Shown in pieces: positions 15,238 to 21,846 of a DNA stretch of 23,260 bases (the first letter of the stretch is position 1; every line of letters starts with the position of its first letter). The notes beneath the pieces were generated by a model. That model did not search any database. It was not told where the DNA came from and saw only the letters and a list, made by a program, of their open reading frames with translations. Source of the stretch: CAZVYJ01 sp964631565 (lineage in GTDB: Bacteria; Planctomycetota; Phycisphaerae; SM23-33); NCBI GenBank assembly GCA_964631565.1, contig CAZVYJ010000046.1:1-23260 (forward strand), in the 5' to 3' direction. The position numbers and the translations under genes were made by a program.

Positions 15238-17052
15238 CTATTTTTCGAACACTGCAAGAATGACCGGTTGAACGTGACGGGACATGTTGACGTAGGTCAG
15301 GCAATATCTTGCGGTAGTCTGGGGTTTGAACTCCACCTCGACACTTACCGCACTGCTTTTCTTGGCGCCGGCGAAAAATTTTATGCTGTTGGGATCATTG
15401 CCCTGCATGCCGACCTGGAGTTGTCCGTCATTGGTTTCCGCACCGATTGCGACGGCGATATATTCCTTGCCGCTCGTGGCTCCGAAGAAAGCCAGAGCCG
15501 GCATCGGGCCCTGCTGCAGGACTGCGAAGTGGCTGGCCTGACCGCCCTCGAAGTTGACGGGCTTGTAGCCCTTCGCGGCGAGTTGCTCGGTGACTTTCTT
15601 AAGCTCCTCAGGAAGCGTCTTTTTCGGAGCGGCGATTCGCTCTATTTCCTCGCGGGACAGGTTGTACTTTTCATCTTCGAACATGTGATGCAGCCAGGCG
15701 ACGTGGACGCCGAAATTCTGGTTTTCCGTGACGCCGTTCATCGATACCAGCTTGAAGGACACCACGCCGATGACGCGGCCTCGATCGTTGAGTATCGGGC
15801 CGCCGCTGTTGCCGGGGTTGACCGTCGCGTCAATGCCGATAAGACAGGAATTTTCTCCCAGGTAATTTTCGATGACAGATGCAACCGAGCCTTTGCTGAA
15901 GTTTCTTTTCAGGATGCCCAGGCTGCTGCCGGGATGCCCGACTATCCAGAGGGATTCGCCGACCCCGGGCGGATTGTTCCTGGAGGCGAGAATCAGCGGG
16001 CGAATGCCGTTGGCCTCCAGTTCGTCCTTGTGGGCGGTTACGTCTATGAGGGCCAGGTCGGCGCTGCGGTGAATGAAAACGATGTCAGCCAGATGCGCCT
16101 CGATAACGAACGGCTCCTTGCTTGTGTCTTCGCTCAGATAGAATTCGAGCTTGAGCTTGTCTTCGCTGTTTTCGACGACATGCCTGTTGGTCACTATGTA
16201 GTACTTGTCTATGTGTTTGATGAGGAATCCGGAACCCGAGCTGCCGTCAAGGGCGATGAGCGGAACGGAAGGCCCGACTCGCAGGTACATGTCGCGGTAG
16301 TCGCCCGGTCCCGGCCAAATTGATGCGTCAAGCGCATCCAACTGACTCTTGGCCGACTGGTATTTGTATCTGGCGCCCTCGGCGATTTTGCCGGCCTCAG
16401 GGTCGGAGATATTTTTTGCGGCGGCGAAGAACTCGTCATACTTGGCGATCGCCTTCTTCAGTTCGTCCTCGGCCTTGGTGAGATCGGCCGGTTTCAGCTC
16501 GTCGATGTCTTTTGACCGGTCATAGGCGTTGTCGTTGAGCTTGTTGGCCTCGGCGAGCAGGGCCTTGAGTTCCGCAAGCTCTTTTTCGCCTTTGCCGGAA
16601 TTGTTGAACAGGAAGAAATACGCCCCGATGCCTGCGCCGGCCAGCAGCACGACTGCGCCGGCCGCTATCGCCAGCCACAACTTCTTGTTGCCGCCGGCGG
16701 GGCGGGCGACGGGTATGTTATTGATCGCGGCCGGGGCAGGTGCGACAGCCTGCGAGGATTGCTGAGCCTGGGCGGCGGGTTGTGGGGCGGAGGCGGGCTT
16801 TGTTTTGCTGCCGGACAAGGCCGCCGCCAGCGCATCCATCGGGTCGGCTGGGGGTGCGGGAGGCTCGACAGGCTGCGGCGCAGGGGCCGCCACAGGCTGT
16901 GGAGCAGGCGCAGGAGCTTTCTGCTGAACGGGTTGCGGCAGAGACGGAATCTGAAGCATTTCGCCGCACTTGGCGCATTTGCCTCGTTTGCCTGCCTTGT
17001 CATCGCTGACTTTGTATACGGCCCCGCAGCTGCGGCACGAAAACTCTATCAT
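15238..17052 (-). CDS. Membrane-anchored zinc-ribbon, trypsin-like serine protease
   Basis: A 604-residue protein in four parts. A cytosolic zinc ribbon at the N-terminus (C6-R-S-C9, C26-A-K-C29, MJ0042-like) is followed by a Pro/Ala/Gln-rich linker (about 40-120), one transmembrane helix (about 125-149), a Lys/Glu-rich helical region, and an S1C/trypsin-like protease with GSGFLI, TNRHVV (H291), SADLALIDV (D332) and NPGNSGGPI (S416), so the triad is complete. There is no PDZ domain as in DegP; the last 150 residues are a beta-rich domain I cannot name. A role in extracytoplasmic protein quality control or signalling is inferred. I chose ATG 17052 (AAGGG eight bases upstream) over GTG 17058, which is too close to that site. 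Confidence 0.88.
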   Translation of the reverse strand: MIEFSCRSCGAVYKVSDDKAGKRGKCAKCGEMLQIPSLPQPVQQKAPAPAPQPVAAPAPQPVEPPAPPADPMDALAAALSGSKTKPASAPQPAAQAQQSSQAVAPAPAAINNIPVARPAGGNKKLWLAIAAGAVVLLAGAGIGAYFFLFNNSGKGEKELAELKALLAEANKLNDNAYDRSKDIDELKPADLTKAEDELKKAIAKYDEFFAAAKNISDPEAGKIAEGARYKYQSAKSQLDALDASIWPGPGDYRDMYLRVGPSVPLIALDGSSGSGFLIKHIDKYYIVTNRHVVENSEDKLKLEFYLSEDTSKEPFVIEAHLADIVFIHRSADLALIDVTAHKDELEANGIRPLILASRNNPPGVGESLWIVGHPGSSLGILKRNFSKGSVASVIENYLGENSCLIGIDATVNPGNSGGPILNDRGRVIGVVSFKLVSMNGVTENQNFGVHVAWLHHMFEDEKYNLSREEIERIAAPKKTLPEELKKVTEQLAAKGYKPVNFEGGQASHFAVLQQGPMPALAFFGATSGKEYIAVAIGAETNDGQLQVGMQGNDPNSIKFFAGAKKSSAVSVEVEFKPQTTARYCLTYVNMSRHVQPVILAVFEK

Positions 17053-17161
17053 GTTCACTACCCTTCACTAGACGCCCAAACACTACAATAATTAAAATTA
17101 AAACCAATTGCACCGCCTTTTTCCATGCTCATTTATTTCGGAGGATGTGAATGATTTTGTG

Positions 17162-17245
17162 TTACAGCCGGACAATCCGCTGCCTGATCTGCTCCATCTG
17201 CTCATAAAGATCCCTGTATAGCCTTTGTTCTTCGGACTCGGCCAT
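17162..17245 (-). CDS. Candidate 27-residue coiled-coil small protein
   Basis: The reading frame MAESEEQRLYRDLYEQMEQI... ends in RQRIVRL and TAA. It is rich in Glu, Gln and Arg, as a short amphipathic helix would be. ATG 17245 has AAGGGG at seven-base spacing; a second in-frame ATG at 17251 is too close. It starts just downstream of the inverted-repeat element, so it may be a real small protein, or the 3' remnant of a gene cut by that insertion. It cannot be proved from one sequence. The remaining 110 bases to the protease gene are AT-rich, without clear signals. Confidence 0.35.
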   Translation of the reverse strand: MAESEEQRLYRDLYEQMEQIRQRIVRL

Positions 17246-17263
17246 TTCCATACCCCTTTTATA

Positions 17264-17440
17264 AGAGTCCCTAACAAAATAAAGCGTCGCCCAAAGGCGC
17301 TGCGGCGGCACGGCTGGCAAAGAAGGCGAAGCAGGCGTCCCTCAGGGACGTCGATGCAGCCTGACGTCCATACGGACCCGTATGGGCAGCCAGGCGGGTC
17401 GCAAGCAAGCCGACGGCAGCGGCATTTTGTTAGGGGCTCT
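17264..17440. mobile_element. MITE-like 177-bp inverted-repeat element
   Basis: Terminal inverted repeats of 17 bases, AGAGTCCCTAACAAAAT (17264-17280) and ATTTTGTTAGGGGCTCT (17424-17440), differ at one position. The inside is GC-rich and highly structured: CGTCCCT-C-AGGGACG (17336-17350), and CCATACGG/CCGTATGG with a two-base loop (17368-17385) nested in GCCTG/CAGGC arms. No open frame looks like a transposase. A clean target-site duplication is not evident; only short A/T-rich flanks are shared. Best described as a non-autonomous transposable element or palindromic intergenic repeat. Confidence 0.65.
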
Positions 17441-17464
17441 AAGTGAATGCCCCCGATATATTTA

Positions 17465-17508
17465 CTGATTAAAAAAGGCCGGTCCAGCAAAAAACCTTTT
17501 ATAATCAG
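17465..17508 (+). promoter_or_regulatory. Dyad covering a -10 box upstream of the Cys-rich lipoprotein
   Basis: CTGATTAAAAAAGG (17465-17478) and CCTTTTATAATCAG (17495-17508) are inverted repeats matching at 13 of 14 positions. The right arm contains TATAAT (17500-17505), a fitting -10 box for the gene at 17561. The -35 region is poor (GGCCGG), so activation by a regulator binding the dyad is possible. On the minus strand the same hairpin could act as a weak terminator. Confidence 0.4.
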
Positions 17509-17560
17509 CCGTCATGCCGCTGCTGCGCCGACCTAGAATGATATGGGAAGGAATGAAATA

Positions 17561-17866
17561 ATGGCACGAAAAACGTCAAAATACTGGCTTGTCACCACAT
17601 GGACAATCGGCCTGGCGATGGTGCTGCTGGTTGTTATAGCGGGCTGCCATAAGGACAGCCCTAAGGCGTCATCGTCGTCGCCGTCGCCTTATGTCAATAC
17701 GCGATGTCCCATAATGGGGACGGATATTGACCCGGCCAATGTCCCGGCGAATCTCGTCAGGGAGTACAAGGGCCAGAAGGTGGCCTTCTGCTGCGGCGGA
17801 TGCCCGGCGGCGTGGGACAAGCTTTCCGACTCCGAAAAGGACGAAAAACTGGCTAAGGCCAAATAG
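17561..17866 (+). CDS. Cysteine-rich lipoprotein, metal-binding-like
   Basis: A 101-residue exported lipoprotein. The signal peptide (about 1-28, hydrophobic IGLAMVLLVVIAGC) ends in a good lipobox with C29 as the lipid anchor. After a Ser/Pro linker the domain has NTRCPIMGTDIDP (C49) and VAFCCGGCPAAWDKL (C77, C78, C81), a pattern seen in YHS-like domains and in many planctomycete lipoproteins and suited to binding a soft metal such as copper or heme iron. ATG 17561 has GGAAGGA at eight bases; the ATG at 17543 would place six extra residues before the signal. Function in metal handling is inferred, not proved. Confidence 0.85.
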   Translation: MARKTSKYWLVTTWTIGLAMVLLVVIAGCHKDSPKASSSSPSPYVNTRCPIMGTDIDPANVPANLVREYKGQKVAFCCGGCPAAWDKLSDSEKDEKLAKAK

Positions 17867-17960
17867 CAGGGGCATGGGAAAGTCTGTTTGAAACCATACT
17901 CCCGGGCGGCAAGGTCGCTTTCCCCGACTACGGCGGCCTTGCTTTTATGGATTTCCTGAA

Positions 17961-19070
17961 TCAGTCTTTGTTCTTTCTGGCCAGAGGGAACGAGATCAGA
18001 AAAGTGGCTCCCTTTCCCGGTTCTGACTCGACGGATATCTTTCCGCCCATTTCCATGATTATGCCATGCACCACTGACAGGCCCAGGCCGGGGTTTGCGT
18101 GATCGCCGCCTGCGAGCAGGCCCTTGGTGGTGAAGAACGGCTCGAACACGAACGGCAGATGCTTGCTGTCGATACCGCAGCCGGTGTCGCTGAAGGCGAG
18201 CGTCACTTTCGTTTTGGTGCGGTCCAGTCGGATGGTGATTTTGCCGCCCTTCTCACCCATGGCTTCTTCGGCGTTTGTGAGCATGTTGCCGAGCACCTGG
18301 TGCATCCGGTTTGCCTCGACTGCGATGATGGGTACGGGCTTGAGGTTAAGCTCGAGCTGGATGTTTTTCTCGGCGAGCGGCCTTTCCACCAGATGCGCGA
18401 AGGTCAGCACAACCTCAGTCAGGTCGGCCAGGTCCGTGCGGTGGGAGTCCTGCTCGGCGAAGCTGAGCAGCGATTGTGTTATCTTCGACGCCCTCGCTGC
18501 GGCTTCTGTGGTCATCTGCAGCGCCCGTTTCATCGCGACGATGTCGCCGCTGGTAAGGGCGTAATCCACGAACGTCGCGACGCCGCCGAAGATGTTGTTG
18601 AAGTGGTGGGCGACCCCGCCGGCCAGCGTTCCAAGCGACGCGGTTTTCTCCGCCTGCGCCAGCTGCTCCGTCAGCCGCTTGCGGTGCGTTTCGTCTACCA
18701 GCCAGGCCGAAATGCCCAGTATGTTGTCCTCATCGTCAAGAATCGGCGAGAGGATGATCATCAGGTACTTGTCCGGTTCGTCGTCTGCGCCGGCCATTCG
18801 CATGTCAAACTGGCTGTTCAGCCTTTTCTGCGCTGTGCGTTGCAGCAGCCGGTCGAGGAGCTTCCGGCGTTCGGGCGGCACGGCGTCGGCGAGGGGTTTG
18901 CCGAGCATTTCCGCGGCGGCGATGTGGGTCAGCTTTTCGGCGGCTTCGTTCCAGCAGACTATGTTGAACTGTGCGTCCGTGGCGACTATCGCCATCGCGG
19001 CGTTCCGGCACAGATGCCGGAAGTAGTCGCTTTCATTGCAGCGCGGGCTGGCTGTTTCGTTCGGAGTCAT
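17961..19070 (-). CDS. PAS-domain sensor histidine kinase
   Basis: A soluble sensor kinase of 369 residues, without membrane helices. A PAS domain (about 18-130: AIVATDAQFNIVCWNEAAEKL, ILDDEDNILGISAWLVDETHR) is followed by a short coiled coil, the dimerisation box LAGGVAHHFNNIF with H155 as the phospho-acceptor, and the ATPase with N box GNMLTNAEEAM (N266), G1 SDTGCGID (D295), F box FVFEPFFTT and G2 NPGLGLSVVHGI. The usual AHDFNN or AHEINN is here AHHFNN. There is no receiver domain, and no response regulator in the window, so the partner is unknown. ATG 19070 lacks a ribosome binding site; it begins 12 bases after the upstream lipoprotein gene, so translational coupling is likely. Confidence 0.92.
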   Translation of the reverse strand: MTPNETASPRCNESDYFRHLCRNAAMAIVATDAQFNIVCWNEAAEKLTHIAAAEMLGKPLADAVPPERRKLLDRLLQRTAQKRLNSQFDMRMAGADDEPDKYLMIILSPILDDEDNILGISAWLVDETHRKRLTEQLAQAEKTASLGTLAGGVAHHFNNIFGGVATFVDYALTSGDIVAMKRALQMTTEAAARASKITQSLLSFAEQDSHRTDLADLTEVVLTFAHLVERPLAEKNIQLELNLKPVPIIAVEANRMHQVLGNMLTNAEEAMGEKGGKITIRLDRTKTKVTLAFSDTGCGIDSKHLPFVFEPFFTTKGLLAGGDHANPGLGLSVVHGIIMEMGGKISVESEPGKGATFLISFPLARKNKD

Positions 19071-19082
19071 ATCTGAATCGGC

Positions 19083-20009
19083 TTATTTTTCGCCGCCGGT
19101 TTCTTCGGAAGATTTTTCGGTTTCTCCGGGCAGCACCAGCGGCTTGGGCTTCTCGATTTCCGCGGCGAATACTTCGGGCATGATGACGACGACTGTTTCC
19201 AGCTCTATGCCTTCCCTCTGTTTGACCAGGAAATGATGCCCGACGCTGCTGTTTCTCCGCGATTCGATGCCCGGTCCCAGCAGGAGGAAGTCGCGGCTGG
19301 CTATCGGGAACTGAACCGTCAATGATGGGAAGGAATATATAATCGGCTGCTGTACGACCATCGGCTTGCCGAAAGTTTTTATGATATTCGTTTCGCGATA
19401 TTTTGAACGTATGACAGGCGAACCTGTGACCATGAGCTGCGACGGATCGTCCCCGTTGAGCGTGAAGTTGAACGTGAATATATAGTCTCCCTCGGGATAA
19501 TCCGCGCCGCTTATCGTGCCGTCCTCGTTGGCGGCGAAAATGATTCGTTCCGGCTCGTCCTGCCTGATGATGACTGATACGGGGTTGCCCGGCAGGCACA
19601 TCATGGACGTTTCCTTGACCTGCTGGCCGGTCATGCGGTTCAGAAGCGAGGCGATATCCTTCCAGCTTTCGTATTTGCCGATGCCCATACGGATGCCGTT
19701 CCTGGTGAGGCCGGCGGTGAACCTCGGCTTGATAACCTCTTCGTTAAGGTAGCTCCAGAGTTCCTCCGAGTCGCTGACCGTGCCTATCGGCAGTTCGATG
19801 GCGACCATGCGCAGGCGTACGATGAAACGGTACTTTTTGCCGGCCAGGTTGGTGTCGGAATTCACTGCCGTCATCGGTACGCCGTTTTTGGACGGCGGGC
19901 TTATGTCCTCGAACTGCCGGACCGATTGCCGGGTTGCAGGACATCCCGTGACTGACAGTGCAGCCAGCATCAGGATTGCCAGCGGGGATAAAATAATACG
20001 TTTGTTCAT
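19083..20009 (-). CDS. Hypothetical lipoprotein
   Basis: A 308-residue lipoprotein. The signal MNKRIILSPLAILMLAALSV ends in TGC, with C23 lipidated. The mature part is beta-rich (KKYRFIVRLRMVAIELPIG, DYIFTFNFTLNG, PIIYSFPSLTVQFPIASR), with a Glu/Lys-rich C-terminal tail, and belongs to no family I can name. I take ATG 20009, since the preceding seven residues from 20030 do not fit a signal peptide. It lies 12 bases upstream of the histidine kinase gene, so the two are probably one operon and the lipoprotein may act near the kinase signal, but this is only context. Confidence 0.83.
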   Translation of the reverse strand: MNKRIILSPLAILMLAALSVTGCPATRQSVRQFEDISPPSKNGVPMTAVNSDTNLAGKKYRFIVRLRMVAIELPIGTVSDSEELWSYLNEEVIKPRFTAGLTRNGIRMGIGKYESWKDIASLLNRMTGQQVKETSMMCLPGNPVSVIIRQDEPERIIFAANEDGTISGADYPEGDYIFTFNFTLNGDDPSQLMVTGSPVIRSKYRETNIIKTFGKPMVVQQPIIYSFPSLTVQFPIASRDFLLLGPGIESRRNSSVGHHFLVKQREGIELETVVVIMPEVFAAEIEKPKPLVLPGETEKSSEETGGEK

Positions 20010-20111
20010 TTCGTAACCGGAATACCGCAAGCCCGAAATCTGCCGTAAGAGTCTAATCTATCGGTCATCCGGCTTTGTGTCAATTAGTCCGGGTTTTTAT
20101 CAATACAGGCT

Positions 20112-20139
20112 TTGAGATGCGCTGTTTGGGGGTTATAAT
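20112..20139 (+). promoter_or_regulatory. Promoter of the PEP-CTERM gene
   Basis: TTGAGA (20112-20117), 16 bases, TATAAT (20134-20139). The -10 box sits between GGGGG and CCCCC, a small dyad that could be a regulator site. The predicted start near 20146 gives a leader of about 175 bases. Positions 20031-20111 show nothing further. Confidence 0.65.
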
Positions 20140-20211
20140 GCCCCCTGATTGGATTGGGCAGGGGCCGCCAGGGAAGGTGTATGCATATCCTTGGTTCTGC
20201 GGACCCCATGA

Positions 20212-20324
20212 GGAAGCTCGAAGGTGATGTTTTTGCGCTTCCGTTATGCCGGGCGACGGGCAGAGCCCGGTTGGATGCGAGCAGGAGGACTCGCGCATTT
20301 TAGATGAGGGAGCATTTTGTATGA
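20212..20324 (+). promoter_or_regulatory. Structured 5' leader with a possible six-codon upstream ORF
   Basis: Three hairpins follow each other: GGAAGC/GCTTCC (20212-20242), CCGGGC/GCCCGG (20249-20270) and GCGAG/CTCGC (20277-20294), the last with AGGAGG in its loop. Then ATG 20304 opens MREHFV, whose TGA (20322-20324) overlaps the ATG of the PEP-CTERM gene. It matches no riboswitch class I can recall. It may be regulatory; the uORF could be chance. Confidence 0.4.
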
Positions 20325-20968
20325 GATCAGGGAGTCTATTTGCGAGGGCGACGGTTGTTCTAACCACGATGTTTATTGCCGGCGGCTTTGCATCCGGCGA
20401 TATCGTCAATGGCAGCTTTGATACCGGAACGACCTACGGGTGGATGGTGCTGGCGGGGGCGAACAGTTCCTATTCGGTGGTGGATATCACCGAAAGCGAC
20501 AACGTGCTGAAAATGGATACAATCGCGGACTACAGCGGCGGCACGCCGCCGCTGTCATATGTTACGGCGGCCCAGCCGGATATCTTTTCGACGCCGTTCC
20601 TGTACGCGCCTTCCGGCACAACCGCGATTGAATTCAATGCCAAGGCGGTTGTCGCCGGCGTTACCTGGCCGACCATCGATGTCCAGGTGAGCTACACCGA
20701 CCTGTTAAACACGTTTCGTACGGCAAGCTGTGTCATCACCGAATCGGACGCTGACTGGCGGCTAAGGACGATAACCCTGTCGGATATCGACACCACCAAG
20801 TCGTTATCGTTCCAGGTGCGTGTCATCGCCAATCACCAGCCGGACGGCGACCTGGCGACGGCGACCGGTTATTTTGACGATTTCGCGTTCGTTCCCGAGC
20901 CGGCGACAGTGACGCTGCTTTCGCTGGGCGGCATTGCGATACTTCGACGCAGGCGTCGTCAAAGTTAG
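20321..20968 (+). CDS. PEP-CTERM sorting domain protein
   Basis: A 215-residue exported surface protein. It has an N-terminal signal (about 1-26, hydrophobic ATVVLTTMFIAGGFASG). The middle is a beta-sandwich-like domain opening VNGSFDTGTTYGWMVL, similar in style to carbohydrate-binding jelly rolls. The C-terminal sorting signal at 191-215 is VPEP, then a short hydrophobic stretch, then RRRRR. Such tails are recognised by exosortase, which anchors or releases the protein outside the inner membrane, often with extracellular polysaccharide. No exosortase gene is in this window. ATG 20321 has GAGGGAG eight bases upstream. The gene has its own promoter and terminator, so it is a single transcript. 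Confidence 0.9.
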   Translation: MRSGSLFARATVVLTTMFIAGGFASGDIVNGSFDTGTTYGWMVLAGANSSYSVVDITESDNVLKMDTIADYSGGTPPLSYVTAAQPDIFSTPFLYAPSGTTAIEFNAKAVVAGVTWPTIDVQVSYTDLLNTFRTASCVITESDADWRLRTITLSDIDTTKSLSFQVRVIANHQPDGDLATATGYFDDFAFVPEPATVTLLSLGGIAILRRRRRQS

Positions 20969-20993
20969 AAACATTTTGTGGAGTGTTAAAATC

Positions 20994-21030
20994 AAAAGCC
21001 CCGGCGAGCCTGAGCCAGCCGGGGCTTTTT
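20994..21030. terminator. Bidirectional intrinsic terminator
   Basis: A perfect 12-pair stem, AAAAGCCCCGGC and GCCGGGGCTTTT, around a 12-base loop, with T on one side and A on the other. It ends the PEP-CTERM transcript on the plus strand and the membrane-protein gene (stop at 21051) on the minus strand. Confidence 0.93.
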
Positions 21031-21050
21031 GTTTGTGATATGGTTCTGCT

Positions 21051-21731
21051 TTACCGAACTACCGGTTCCTGCTCGTGTATCTGGCTCGCAGCCGACGCGG
21101 GACGGGTCATCGCTCTCCACGCCGACATGAAACGGAACTGAATCAGCAGGCAGATAAGAATCGCCACTGCCGGCATGGCTATCATGCGGATGTAATAGAC
21201 CGTGTTGTCGAACCACGTGACGTCCTTGGCGCCCCATGCCTCCAGCACGTTTTTCGTCTCTTTGACAAGCGTGCCCATGTTGTACAGCGTGCCCCGGACG
21301 ATTTCGCCGCCGACAATCTGCCACGGTATTATCAGCATCAGCAGAATCAGCGACCACAGGAACGCACTGACCAGCCCGGGAATTCCCGCCAGTCTTCCCA
21401 GCAGGGCTATTTTCATGCTTTGCGACAGCACCATTACCAGCAGCGTTGCCGCCACCAGGCCCAGAAACTTGCTTGTAGGCAGGATCCAGTTCATGGCGTT
21501 GTACCAGTTGGTGGCTGTTTTTATCTGGTCTTCGTCCGGCGCCTTGTCGCTGACGACGCCGATTCCGGGCATGTCGTCGATTACTCCGACAAAATTCACC
21601 AGCGAGAAGCATGCCGCCTGCGTCAGAATCGCCAGGATGACCAGCAGCCACAATATGTTCTTGGCGAATCTCAGCGAGCACATTGCCTTTCCATACTGCA
21701 GAGCATCGGTTTCGTATTGCATTTCTTTCAT
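21051..21731 (-). CDS. Four-helix inner-membrane protein of unknown function
   Basis: A 226-residue membrane protein. Hydrophobic helices lie at about 25-48, 88-104, 117-138 and 180-199. A loop of about 35 residues with Asp, Pro and Gly lies between the first two, and a shorter polar segment between the last two; both ends are charged and probably cytosolic. I recognise no family motif. ATG 21731 has AAGGAG seven bases upstream, a strong ribosome binding site. It follows hemL at 115 bases on the same strand and ends at the shared terminator. Confidence 0.85.
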   Translation of the reverse strand: MKEMQYETDALQYGKAMCSLRFAKNILWLLVILAILTQAACFSLVNFVGVIDDMPGIGVVSDKAPDEDQIKTATNWYNAMNWILPTSKFLGLVAATLLVMVLSQSMKIALLGRLAGIPGLVSAFLWSLILLMLIIPWQIVGGEIVRGTLYNMGTLVKETKNVLEAWGAKDVTWFDNTVYYIRMIAMPAVAILICLLIQFRFMSAWRAMTRPASAASQIHEQEPVVR

Positions 21732-21846
21732 AGTGAAGCTCCTTGCCCATCCGGGATTTCAGTAATGCTGATATACCGGGGTTCGAAAGTTTCAATTTTT
21801 AAGGTTTTCAGATTTCCAGAAGAGCTTATCGGCCCTGCGATGCATT

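Noticed and set aside
17098..17490. Minus-strand open frame of 130 codons through the inverted-repeat element
   Set aside because: Its sequence is dictated by the palindromes and is rich in Cys, Arg and Trp with no fold; only the separate short frame at 17162-17245 looks protein-like.
17880..17960. Plus-strand protein-like stretch after the Cys-rich lipoprotein
   Set aside because: There is no start or ribosome binding site, and it soon runs antisense into the histidine kinase gene; probably chance.
20212..20295. c-di-GMP or cobalamin riboswitch before the PEP-CTERM gene
   Set aside because: The conserved core sequences of those classes are not found; only generic hairpins can be supported.
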